A DNA stretch of 64,000 bases from Trueperella bonasi (GTDB lineage: Bacteria > Actinomycetota > Actinomycetes > Actinomycetales > Actinomycetaceae): assembly GCF_030811535.1 (NCBI RefSeq), contig NZ_JAUSQX010000001.1, positions 1,488,001-1,552,000 on the forward strand, in the 5' to 3' direction. Both the position numbers and the translations under genes were made by a program. Numbering within the stretch: the first letter of the stretch is position 1; each line of letters starts with the position of its first letter. The notes below the pieces were generated by a model. That model was given only the letters and a program-made list of their open reading frames with translations, made no database searches and was not told the origin of the DNA. Of this stretch, positions 1-8,418 are shown in pieces.

Positions 1-1133
1 AGCTGCGCCTCCCACACGGCTTTCGCTGGATTGTCCGTCGCATACCTACGGGTGAACAATTCACGCATGGGTACGGCATTTGGTAGATGTGCCAAAACCG
101 CGCGTGCCGAGACCTCAGCCACCCAGCCCTCGATGAGCGAAAGCAGATGTTGGAGGCGTTCGACTGAGTCTTCCTGTTCCTGTGAAAGTTCGAGAATGAA
201 AATATTAGACATGTCGATTTCCGGCATGGCACCAGGATTCATCGGATCGATAGCCATTCCCTGCACCTGCTCCTCAATCGAATCCATGTTGATTTCAATG
301 CCGGAAGCTATCTGTGCGATCGTGTCCAATACTCGGGGCCGCAGCCAGGGAACCGCTGTGTAAAGTCGTACGGCAGCCGCCTCTTGAACGGCAATGTACA
401 GCAGGATCTCTTCCTTGGGAACGTCCAGCCCAGCTGCAAACTCAGAAACGTTCGAGGGAACAAGAATCGCGGAAGAACCTTCGAGCAAAGGCACGCCGGT
501 GTCCGTTGAACCAAATGATTTCACCGCCAGCTCCGCGAGGGCGCCGCCGTATTGGACGCCCAAAACGGATGCGATCATTTTCGAAATGAAACCGGAAGGA
601 TCGCCGAACATCTGCGCCATTTGCGGTGGCATCTGCTGGGTCTGTTCGGAGAAGGCGTCGGTGAATGCACGCGAAACGTTAGCGCCAATGGGGTCAATAA
701 GTTTGCGGAAAGTTCCCAGTGAATGTGCGATCCAATCGAGCCTGTTTAAAGCCATATTCGGCCCCTTGGCCGGATTGAACTCGCAGGCGGCATCAAGCCA
801 CAGCGAGGCGGTACGCATCGCGGAGCGGGTCTCTTCGGCTTTTTCCGCTGTCAGCTTGTCCGCATGAGCGCGCGTCACCGTTTCTCTGGCGACCCGTTCG
901 GCCAGCTGCCAGTTAACGGGTCCTTCCCCCGATGACCCGAGCATTGACTGTATCTGCTGAGTCACCATGGTGATATTAGCCGGATTGAACAGCTGCGCCA
1001 TTGCTGGATCTTGACCTTCTGATTTCAGTTGCTCAATGATCTGCTCGGCGCCGTCCTCGCCAAAAACAGCGCGTAACATTTCCTCCCAGTTGTGGTCGGG
1101 CTCGCCCCGACCGTTATGATCACTGGTGCTCAT
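1..1133 (-). CDS. DUF2342 (zincin-like) putative metalloprotease, 3' end outside window
   Basis: The reverse strand is open from an ATG at 1133 to the window edge (about 377 codons), starting MSTSDHNGRGEPDHNWEEM behind a strong AGGAGGAAATGT ribosome site. Sequence and context match the actinobacterial DUF2342 / zinc-dependent metalloprotease family: a Gln/Met-rich N-terminal part, then a helix LLYIAVQEAAAVRLYTAVPWLR that lies where family members have their proposed zinc-binding helix. I see Glu but no His in that helix, so catalysis is uncertain here. It is divergent from the YlbL-type gene, the arrangement known in other actinobacteria. The cellular role is not established. The family call is good; the enzymatic activity is inference. 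The C-terminus lies beyond the window. Confidence 0.75.
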   Translation of the reverse strand, partial: MSTSDHNGRGEPDHNWEEMLRAVFGEDGAEQIIEQLKSEGQDPAMAQLFNPANITMVTQQIQSMLGSSGEGPVNWQLAERVARETVTRAHADKLTAEKAEETRSAMRTASLWLDAACEFNPAKGPNMALNRLDWIAHSLGTFRKLIDPIGANVSRAFTDAFSEQTQQMPPQMAQMFGDPSGFISKMIASVLGVQYGGALAELAVKSFGSTDTGVPLLEGSSAILVPSNVSEFAAGLDVPKEEILLYIAVQEAAAVRLYTAVPWLRPRVLDTIAQIASGIEINMDSIEEQVQGMAIDPMNPGAMPEIDMSNIFILELSQEQEDSVERLQHLLSLIEGWVAEVSARAVLAHLPNAVPMRELFTRRYATDNPAKAVWEAQ

Positions 1134-1297
1134 ACATTTCCTCCTCGGCTGTCCTCCCACATTAGTTGGCAAGGTCCAGCCAGACAATGCGGAATGGTGC
1201 GCCGGGCGCGAAAATGAGCTTTGACACGAAAACACCGGCATGGCCCAGGTAGCGGGCCATCGGGGGCTCGGCACCGGGCCCAATAGGAAGGGGAAGC

Positions 1298-2434
1298 ATG
1301 CGCAAGGTTGGGCGTCCATCACGAATGTGGATTGCGGGCGCAATCTACGCACTGATGCTCCTTGTCGGGATTGCGATCCCTACGGCCTACATTGTGCAAA
1401 GCCCGGGCCCAGTTCTTGACGTCACGGGAGAGATTGATGGGGAAGAAATCCTGGAAATCTCGGGACTGCCGACGTCGGAGTCCGAAACTGACTTCCTGAT
1501 GACGACGGTAACGGCGACTGGCAACGCTGACCACGGCGTACCCGGCGTTGTTGCCGCAAGCGCGGTATTTTCGCGAAATCTCCAGCTCGTTCCCGTCCGT
1601 GCACTGTACCCGCGGGAGGTTACGTCAGCTGAAATACGCGAACGCAATCTGAGCCTCATGGACTTCTCTCAAGACACGGCAGCGGCTGTCGCTTTTGAAA
1701 CCGCCGGACTGGACGTGGCGATGACGCTCAGCATCGCACGAGTGCCAGACGAATCACCGGCCGCCGGAAAACTTCAAGAAGGTGACGTGCTCAAGGCAAT
1801 CTCATCGGCTGCGGACGGAACCAACGGGGTTGAATTTGTGCCGATTGAGACTTTCAAGGACCTTTCGGGCGTCCTCGATGCCACACCTGAGGGCACCGAG
1901 GTGAGTCTGAAAATCGAACGGGAGGGCCAAGAAAAAACGGTGAGCGTCGTAACTGAAGGCTTCGAACCGGATGTCACCGGTTGGGTCCATCCAGGATCGA
2001 AACTCGGAGTTTTTGTGCAGGTGACGGACGTGGAGCTACCTGCCGAGGTCGAATACGTAGTTGACAATATTGGGGGCCCTTCGGCGGGAATGATCTTCGC
2101 GCTCACGATTTACGACGCCGTCACCGAGGGCTCACTTGGAGGTGACTCGACCATCGCGGGCACCGGAGCGATCGCCTGGGATGGCGAAATTGACTCGATA
2201 GGCGGAATTCGCCATAAGATCAACGCGGCTGCAGACGCCGGCGCCACCGACTTTATTGCGCCAGCTCCCAACTGCCCGGAAACGGCCGGATTCGAACCCG
2301 ACGGGCTCAATATCTGGGCCGTGCGTACAATCGATGAGGCGATCGACGTCGTCGAATCAATCGAAACGGGGGATACCTCGGGGCTAACGCCGTGTTCGGC
2401 GATCGAACTCGTCGAACCGCTCGGCACCAACTAG
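1298..2434 (+). CDS. YlbL-type PDZ / Lon-like serine protease
   Basis: 378 residues. One N-terminal membrane segment (about residues 10-33, WIAGAIYALMLLVGIAIPTA) anchors the protein with the rest outside. A PDZ domain follows (about 140-225), then a Lon-type (S16) protease domain. The catalytic Ser is in GGPSAG (about residue 261) and the Lys in IRHKINAA (about 307), the spacing expected for the Ser-Lys dyad. The ATG has an AGGGGAAG ribosome site. The family is membrane-bound and ATP-independent, unlike true Lon; the B. subtilis relative YlbL is linked to degradation of a cell-division inhibitor. It sits between the DUF2342 gene (divergent) and the PPA1309 gene (convergent), a conserved actinobacterial set. 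The substrate in this organism is unknown. Confidence 0.9.
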   Translation: MRKVGRPSRMWIAGAIYALMLLVGIAIPTAYIVQSPGPVLDVTGEIDGEEILEISGLPTSESETDFLMTTVTATGNADHGVPGVVAASAVFSRNLQLVPVRALYPREVTSAEIRERNLSLMDFSQDTAAAVAFETAGLDVAMTLSIARVPDESPAAGKLQEGDVLKAISSAADGTNGVEFVPIETFKDLSGVLDATPEGTEVSLKIEREGQEKTVSVVTEGFEPDVTGWVHPGSKLGVFVQVTDVELPAEVEYVVDNIGGPSAGMIFALTIYDAVTEGSLGGDSTIAGTGAIAWDGEIDSIGGIRHKINAAADAGATDFIAPAPNCPETAGFEPDGLNIWAVRTIDEAIDVVESIETGDTSGLTPCSAIELVEPLGTN

Positions 2435-2445
2435 GACTTTACGAG

Positions 2446-3018
2446 TTACTCAGCCTGCCAGGCGTCCTCGGCGAATCCAAGGCGCAGCCCTTCTACAATT
2501 CCGGGAACGAGGTTCTCGCCCGAAAGCACCTTCAGCGGATCGTCAAAATCTTTCATCCGAATCACGCACCACGATTCACCGCTACGAAGCACCGAGACTA
2601 CGATTCGCACGTCCTGCCTGTCTGGATGATCAGCAATTGCGGCTTCGGCCTCCTGCGGGTCTTTCGGGAGCTTCGTCTCAGCTCCCGGAGGCAGAACAAT
2701 TCGCTCAACGGAAAGTGAAGCGCCATCGACATTGTCCGGCCACACGATCCGTGTGACCAGTTCTTCAATGCTGTCCACCTCCGGCACACCCTCCTGTTCG
2801 ATGGAGAACAAGGTGGTCGCATCGTTGATTGCGTCGGCCTGCACGTCGGCGGGTAGTTCACCGGCAAGCTCGGGGTGGAGCTCAAGCGCCTTTTGGGCAT
2901 ACGCTAGCGCAAACAGCCTGATGGGAGCATCCCAACCGCCGGTAGCTACGTGGCGCTCAATCTCCAGCGTGGACTTTTCGAGGGAGCGGAGCATGGGAGT
3001 CTTAGTTTTATCGGTCAC
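2446..3018 (-). CDS. PPA1309 family protein
   Basis: 190-residue acidic soluble protein with no signal peptide or membrane segment. Recognisable family traits are the N-terminal helix LEKSTLEIERHVATGGWDAP, the segment WDAPIRLFALAYAQKAL, and the conserved ELVTRIVWPDNVDGASLSVER stretch. The family is confined to actinobacteria and has no assigned function. Its fixed neighbourhood next to the YlbL-type protease and UPF0182 genes suggests a shared envelope or proteolysis-related role, which is inference only. It is convergent with the protease gene (11-bp gap) and divergent from UPF0182. The intergenic sequence 3019-3163 probably holds both promoters; I could not fix them. Confidence 0.85.
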   Translation of the reverse strand: MTDKTKTPMLRSLEKSTLEIERHVATGGWDAPIRLFALAYAQKALELHPELAGELPADVQADAINDATTLFSIEQEGVPEVDSIEELVTRIVWPDNVDGASLSVERIVLPPGAETKLPKDPQEAEAAIADHPDRQDVRIVVSVLRSGESWCVIRMKDFDDPLKVLSGENLVPGIVEGLRLGFAEDAWQAE

Positions 3019-3163
3019 GTACTAATTGTGACATATCAGCTTTGTTTCTCGTCGGCCGGTCACTCGGTCGGTGAACCGCATGGCAAAAGGGAGGACTTTT
3101 GTTATACGGTTTTGGGAGTTGTCAACAGTGCGCGGTAGGCCTCGCCGAATAGGCGAGCGCGAA

Positions 3164-6100
3164 ATGAGGTTTAATTTGACCAGTCAAACGGCACCAACAG
3201 GTCGGCCCGATTCTGAGCGATCACCGCTAAGTGGAGCATTCGTGCCCACGTTGCTGGTGTTGGGCGTGCTCGTATTCGGAATTGTTGTTTTCGCAAAGTT
3301 TTGGACGGAACTTAAATGGTTCGAGCAAATCGGATCTGTTCGAGTGTTTTGGACCCAATACGGAGCTGCAATCGGGCTTGGGGCAATTGGATTTCTCATC
3401 GTTGCCGGGGTCGTCGCGTTAAATTTGCGGATTGCACTTGGCAAAGCGAAGCCGAAGGACCAAGGAAACGTGATCAATCTCGACTCCCAGGTCGTTGATT
3501 ACCGCGAGACTTTACTGTCGAAGAAATGGCTAACATACGGCGTCATTCCCGCCGTTGTGGCCCTCTTGTTCGGCACTGGCCTATCGGGAAGCTGGCGCAC
3601 CTTCCTTCTGTGGTTCAACGGATCCTCCTTCGGCTCAGCCGATCCGGAATACGGCCTAGATATCTCCTTCTACGTATTCGCACTCCCGGCGATCCACGCC
3701 ATTATGAGCTTCTTGGTGACCTTGCTCGTGCTGTCGGTCCTTTCGGCCGGCATCGCATACTGGCTGACTGGCGACATGGGGATTAACCAGTCCGGTTTCA
3801 AAATTTCTAAAAAAGCTCAGCGTCACTTTGGCATCTTGTTGGCTATTGGCGCGCTACTCGTTGCAGTAAATTATTGGCTAGCTCGATACGATCTGCTGCT
3901 TGGCAATCAGCAGCGGTTCTCGGGAGCTAGTTACACCGACATCAACGCATCCAAACCCGGTTTGACGATCTTAGCGATCGTCGTCGCCATCGTTGCAGGG
4001 CTCTTCATCCTCGCGGCGCTTCGGCAAATGTGGAAACCCGCCGTCGTCGGTATCGCGTCGACCATCGCCGCCGCGCTGGTCGTCAGCTGGCTGTACCCGG
4101 CGCTTATGCAAAACTTTCAAGTTAACCCGAATGCGGCCGAACTGGAATCTACTTATATCCAGCGAAATATTGACGCCACACTCGAGGCCTACGACATGGC
4201 TCACGTGAAGACCATGCAATACGACGCGCGTACCGACGTCGAACCCGGCCAGTTGCGCAAAGATTCGGAAACCGCCGCACAGATCCGCTTGCTCGATCCG
4301 AACATCGTGGATCCGTCGTTTAATCAGCTCCAGCAAAACAGACAGTACTACCAATTCCTCGAGCCCCTCACGGTGGATCGTTACGAGATTGATGGTAAGA
4401 CTCGCGATACGGTGATTGCGATACGCGAACTTAACCTCGATGGTTTGGACGCCGAACGGCGCTCGTGGGTCAACGACCACACCGTTTACACCCACGGTTT
4501 CGGCGTGGCAGCAGCCTACGGAAACACTATTACCGACCGCGGTGACCCGAAGTTCTGGGAGGCCGGAATTCCATCCGTTGGCGAGATGGGTGAATACGAA
4601 CCGCGCGTATACTTCGGGCAGCAAAGCCCCGCTTACTCGATCGTCGGAGCCCCGGAGGGGTCAGACCCATGGGAGCTCGACTATCCCGACGACGCCGCTC
4701 CAAACGGCCAAGTCATGAACACCTATGAAGGTGACGGCGGACCGTCTGTTGGCAATGCCTTCGAACGCCTCATGTTCGCGATCCGGATGGGCTCGACCGA
4801 ACTTTTCTTCTCCGATCGTGTAACGAGCGAATCACAGATCCTATTCGATAGGGATCCACATCTGCGCGTACGCAAAGTGGCGCCGTATTTGACGCTCGAC
4901 ACGAAGGCAGTTCCTGCGGCGATCGACATGGATGGCGATCCGGACACGCCCAAGGAATTGGTGTGGATTATCGACGGTTACACCACCTCGAACAACTATC
5001 CGTACTCTGCCCGGGAGACCCTGGTTGAAGCGACGACGGACGCGACCACCATCGGTATGACGGGCGTGAATCGCCCCGATGAAATCAACTACATCCGCAA
5101 CTCGGTGAAGGCCGTCGTTAATGCGTATGACGGCTCGGTCACCCTGTACCAGTGGGATGCTGACGATCCAATTATTAACGCGTGGAAGTCGATCTTCCCC
5201 GGTCAGATCACCCCGCTGGAAGAAATGCCGGGCGATCTGGTAGCGCACGTGCGTTACCCCGAGGATCTGTTTAAGGTCCAGCGCACCTTGCTTTCGCGCT
5301 ACCACGTGACCGATGCCAAGTCTTTCTACTCCGGTGGCGATTTCTGGCAGGTGCCACTTGAGCCAACGCTTCCGGCAGGGCCTTCAACACCGAAGCAACC
5401 CCCGTACTACTTGACGTTGAAGATGCCGGGCGAGGAAGAAACCAATTTCTCGCTGACCACGTCCTACATTCCCGGTGGCACCACCAACCGCAACGTGATG
5501 ACCGGCTTCTTGGCCGCATCGGGCGATGCCGGGAACGAAGACGGTGTGAAGGCCGAGTCGTATGGCAGGCTGAACCTGCTTGAACTGCCGCGAGATTTGA
5601 CAGTTCCAGGGCCCGGGCAGGCAGAAAATACGATGCTCACGAACCCGAAGGTTTCGACCGATCTGAACCTGTTGCGGCAGGGTGGAACCGAGATTATTGA
5701 AGGTAACCTGCTTTCCCTTCCAATCGGACAGGGCTTGCTGTACGTTCAGCCGATTTACGTTCAGGCCACTTCCGGTACGCAGTATCCGACGCTCCAGTAT
5801 GTGCTGACGCTGTTTGGTGACAACGTCGGTTTTGCACCAACCTTGGACGAATCACTCGATCAGGTCTTCGGCGGTGACTCCGGTGTTAAAGCCGGCGATG
5901 CCGACGTCGTTGGTGAAAAGGAAGCGCCGGTAGAAGGTGGCGAGATTGATCCCACGTTAGCCGATCCGAACGCCGTGCCTACCGAAGACCCTGCGCCTAC
6001 ACCGACCACTAAACCGACTACCGAGCCGAGCACGCCAGCTCCGGCCGCGCCTGGCACGGCCCGGGATCGCCTAGATACGGCGCTGCTCGATGCCAAGACT

Positions 6101-6223
6101 GCGATCGAGGATTCGAACGCAGCGATGAAATCTGGCGACTGGGCAGCTTACGGCGAGGCCCAGGAGGCGCTATCCGATGCGATTGAGCGTGCGATTGCGG
6201 CTCAGGAGGAGATCGACGGCTAG
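3164..6223 (+). CDS. UPF0182 family large membrane protein
   Basis: 1019 residues from the ATG at 3164 (MRFNLTSQTAPTGRPD); an upstream in-frame ATG at 3071 would add 31 residues unlike the family, so I prefer the shorter form. About seven hydrophobic segments fill the first third (for example VPTLLVLGVLVFGIVVFAKF, AAIGLGAIGFLIVAGVVALNL, YGVIPAVVALLFGTGL, AIHAIMSFLVTLLVLSVLSAG, HFGILLAIGALLVAVNYWLA), followed by a large extracytoplasmic domain with the family stretches VDPSFNQLQQNRQYY and DDPIINAWKSIFPG. The tail has a Pro/Thr/Glu-rich linker and a short helical end. UPF0182 (COG1615) is conserved in actinobacteria and cyanobacteria; its function is unknown. A hairpin just after the stop may terminate it. 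Confidence 0.92.
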   Translation: MRFNLTSQTAPTGRPDSERSPLSGAFVPTLLVLGVLVFGIVVFAKFWTELKWFEQIGSVRVFWTQYGAAIGLGAIGFLIVAGVVALNLRIALGKAKPKDQGNVINLDSQVVDYRETLLSKKWLTYGVIPAVVALLFGTGLSGSWRTFLLWFNGSSFGSADPEYGLDISFYVFALPAIHAIMSFLVTLLVLSVLSAGIAYWLTGDMGINQSGFKISKKAQRHFGILLAIGALLVAVNYWLARYDLLLGNQQRFSGASYTDINASKPGLTILAIVVAIVAGLFILAALRQMWKPAVVGIASTIAAALVVSWLYPALMQNFQVNPNAAELESTYIQRNIDATLEAYDMAHVKTMQYDARTDVEPGQLRKDSETAAQIRLLDPNIVDPSFNQLQQNRQYYQFLEPLTVDRYEIDGKTRDTVIAIRELNLDGLDAERRSWVNDHTVYTHGFGVAAAYGNTITDRGDPKFWEAGIPSVGEMGEYEPRVYFGQQSPAYSIVGAPEGSDPWELDYPDDAAPNGQVMNTYEGDGGPSVGNAFERLMFAIRMGSTELFFSDRVTSESQILFDRDPHLRVRKVAPYLTLDTKAVPAAIDMDGDPDTPKELVWIIDGYTTSNNYPYSARETLVEATTDATTIGMTGVNRPDEINYIRNSVKAVVNAYDGSVTLYQWDADDPIINAWKSIFPGQITPLEEMPGDLVAHVRYPEDLFKVQRTLLSRYHVTDAKSFYSGGDFWQVPLEPTLPAGPSTPKQPPYYLTLKMPGEEETNFSLTTSYIPGGTTNRNVMTGFLAASGDAGNEDGVKAESYGRLNLLELPRDLTVPGPGQAENTMLTNPKVSTDLNLLRQGGTEIIEGNLLSLPIGQGLLYVQPIYVQATSGTQYPTLQYVLTLFGDNVGFAPTLDESLDQVFGGDSGVKAGDADVVGEKEAPVEGGEIDPTLADPNAVPTEDPAPTPTTKPTTEPSTPAPAAPGTARDRLDTALLDAKTAIEDSNAAMKSGDWAAYGEAQEALSDAIERAIAAQEEIDG

Positions 6224-6240
6224 CGCTTGGCGCCACCACA

Positions 6241-6273
6241 CCACCTGCGCTTGGCACAACCCCTCGCAGGTGG
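6241..6273 (+). terminator. hairpin after UPF0182
   Basis: A perfect 9-bp inverted repeat, CCACCTGCG and CGCAGGTGG, with a 15-nt loop starts 17 bp after the UPF0182 stop. It is followed by a weak AT stretch (attattt), not a clean T run. It lies between two convergent genes, so it could stop transcription from either side. Confidence 0.5.
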
Positions 6274-6325
6274 AGATTATTTCAAGTGCGATGACCCGCC
6301 TTGAGCTGTATCTCGAGTATTGGTA

Positions 6326-8134
6326 TTACTTCTCGCCACGCTTGAATATTGGCTTTTGCCCAAAGCGCTGACGTAACTGGTCGAGAGATTCGGCCGATGA
6401 GTCGCGCAAGCGAGCCCACCGCGTCGTTGTTTTTTCGTCGACGGGTGCCGGATGTGCGCGTTCGCGATCGCGGGCCGCTTCCTCTTCGGCGATTTCCTCT
6501 TCGATGATGCGTTCGGCTGCCGTGACTGCTTCGTCCATGTGGTCGAAGAAACGATCGTGTCCGCCCATGGCGACGCCAAGTCCAAGCCGATCGGTGAGAG
6601 CTTCGTGGGTGGTGCGCAAGCCGACGAGCAGGACATTGTTGTCTGCTCGCCGAAGCGCGGTGACGATGTCCGTGAGCGCCTTGGCGCCGGTTGCGTCCAT
6701 GACGCCCACGCGAGAAAGCCGAATGATGACCACGCGTACGTTATCGAGCCGGGTGATTTCTTCTTCAATACGGTCCGCAACACCGAAGAACATGGACCCA
6801 TCAATACGTAAAACGCGGATCTTGTTGTTCTGGGTTGGATATTCGCGATGAACTCCCGAATGGTTCGCAAAGTGACGCAGCATGAGCGTGCCCGCTACGA
6901 GCAGTCCGATTGCGATTGCCCAGATGAGGTCGAAGACTAGGGTGATGATCACGGTGAGAATGAATACGACGGCGTCGGAGCGCGTTGAGCGCATAATCTG
7001 TTTGATCGCGCGCACCGGGACCATGCGTGCCGAAGTAACGAATAGGATTCCCGCCAGCGCGGCGAGCGGAATTTGGCCGACCACGTCTGACAGGGAGTAG
7101 ACGACGACGAGAAGTAGCAGCGAATGGATAATTGGGGACAACCGCGAGCGGCCTCCCGAACGAATATTGACGGCGGTGCGAACGATGGCTCCCGTTGCTG
7201 GCATGCCGCCGAAAATGCCGGCGGCAAAGTTTGCGGCACCTTGCCCGAAGAGTTCACGATCGGGATGGTAAGTACCGCCTTCAACCATGCCGGAAGCAAC
7301 GCGCGCGGACAGGAGCGATTCAATGCCGGCGAGGAAGGCCACAGATACGGCTCCGGGCAGTAAAGCGACGAAAAGATCGGGTGAGACTTCGGGTAGGACG
7401 GGTGCGGGGAGCGAGTCTGGGATTTCGCCGATGAGGGGGACATTCGTATTCGTTGTAATCACGACGACGGAGACGATGGCTAGCGCGACGAGGGAGCCTG
7501 GGAACGATGGGTGTATTTTGTCGAAACCAAGGATCAGGACGACCGTCGCTATCGCTATCGCGAGCGGGATGAATGCTTCTGGATAGGGGGCCTCTGCGAT
7601 TGCGCGGATTCCGGCAACAAGGGTGTTTCCGCCGGTTTCCGCTTCAACGCCCAGAGCGTTTGGAACTTGCTGCAAGAATAAAATGCATGCGATGCCCAGA
7701 GTAAAACCTTCGATCACCGGCCAGGGAATGAGCGAAATAATGCGGCCGAGGCCAAGGATTGCGCCACCGAAAAGAATGATGGCAGCCATGATCGACAGTG
7801 TGGGTACAGCGACGATGCCGTGCTCGGCCACGAGCGGTGCGAGAATGACCACCATCGCGCCGGTTGGGCCGGAGATTTGAAAGCGTGAGCCGCCAAATAT
7901 TGCCCCAACGATTCCGGCGACTATTGCGGTGATGAGGCCGGCTGCAGCGCCGACTCCTGATGCTACGCCGAAGGCGAGAGCTAGGGGAAGGGCGACGATT
8001 CCGGTGGTGATCCCCGCGAGAATGTCACCTTTCCAGTGTTTCTGAATTTCCTCGAGGTCACTTTTCTGGGGCAAAAGAGAGGTCAAGTGCGATAGTGCGT
8101 TCACAGTATCCATTTCTCTAGGAGCGGCTACCAT
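6326..8134 (-). CDS. SulP family anion transporter with STAS domain
   Basis: 602 residues. The first two thirds are a polytopic transporter core that begins WKGDILAGITTGIVALPLALAFGVASG, the SulP signature region, and carries the family stretch SGPTGAMVVILAP. The C-terminal STAS domain (about residues 440-550) includes RVVIIRLSRVGVMDATGAKALTDI. A charged tail follows. SulP proteins move sulfate, bicarbonate or other anions across the inner membrane, often with Na+ or H+. The substrate cannot be told from sequence. A second in-frame ATG seven codons in (8113) is an equally good start; neither has a convincing ribosome site. It is transcribed alone, towards UPF0182. Confidence 0.9.
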   Translation of the reverse strand: MVAAPREMDTVNALSHLTSLLPQKSDLEEIQKHWKGDILAGITTGIVALPLALAFGVASGVGAAAGLITAIVAGIVGAIFGGSRFQISGPTGAMVVILAPLVAEHGIVAVPTLSIMAAIILFGGAILGLGRIISLIPWPVIEGFTLGIACILFLQQVPNALGVEAETGGNTLVAGIRAIAEAPYPEAFIPLAIAIATVVLILGFDKIHPSFPGSLVALAIVSVVVITTNTNVPLIGEIPDSLPAPVLPEVSPDLFVALLPGAVSVAFLAGIESLLSARVASGMVEGGTYHPDRELFGQGAANFAAGIFGGMPATGAIVRTAVNIRSGGRSRLSPIIHSLLLLVVVYSLSDVVGQIPLAALAGILFVTSARMVPVRAIKQIMRSTRSDAVVFILTVIITLVFDLIWAIAIGLLVAGTLMLRHFANHSGVHREYPTQNNKIRVLRIDGSMFFGVADRIEEEITRLDNVRVVIIRLSRVGVMDATGAKALTDIVTALRRADNNVLLVGLRTTHEALTDRLGLGVAMGGHDRFFDHMDEAVTAAERIIEEEIAEEEAARDRERAHPAPVDEKTTTRWARLRDSSAESLDQLRQRFGQKPIFKRGEK

Positions 8135-8263
8135 TTAACATAGCAAAACGAGCGTGGGATGTCTGTGACTCATTCTAGAACCCGTACAAAAGCCATCGTG
8201 AGAAAGCGCACCGCGAAAATTCTTGAAGATCTTTGGGCTGCGGCCTAAGGTAGTAAATGCCGA

Positions 8264-8337
8264 CGCGGGGTGGAGCAGTTCGGTAGCTCGCCGGGCTCAT
8301 AACCCGGAGGTCGTAGGTTCAAATCCTGCCCCCGCCA
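8264..8337 (+). tRNA. initiator tRNA-fMet (CAT)
   Basis: A full cloverleaf: acceptor CGCGGGG with CCCCGCC, anticodon stem CCGGG / CCCGG around loop CTCATAA, T-arm GTAGG-TTCAAAT-CCTGC. The anticodon is CAT. Two initiator hallmarks are visible: position 1 is unpaired with position 72 (C1-C72 mismatch), and three consecutive G-C pairs close the anticodon loop. The 3' CCA is not encoded (ACTA follows), so it must be added by nucleotidyltransferase. Confidence 0.97.
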
Positions 8338-8344
8338 CTAGTAA

Positions 8345-8379
8345 CGAGGCCCAGATGAAAATCCGGGCCTCGTTTTTTT
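8345..8379 (+). terminator. Rho-independent terminator of tRNA-fMet
   Basis: A stem of CGAGGCCCAGAT with ATCCGGGCCTCG (one A-C mismatch) and a 4-nt loop, followed by seven T residues. It starts 8 bp after the tRNA. Confidence 0.92.
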
Positions 8380-8405
8380 GCAAGAACGGAAGCAACTAAG
8401 ACCAG

Positions 8406-8411
8406 TAGACT
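8406..8411 (+). promoter_or_regulatory. candidate -10 box for a leaderless ATP-grasp transcript
   Basis: TAGACT lies 7 nt before the ATG at 8419. A start about 7 nt after a -10 box would place the transcription start at or next to the start codon. No Shine-Dalgarno sequence is present, and no clear -35 box is seen. The same geometry occurs before the PdtaS-like kinase and gatC in this window. Confidence 0.4.
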
Positions 8412-8418
8412 ATGCGGC

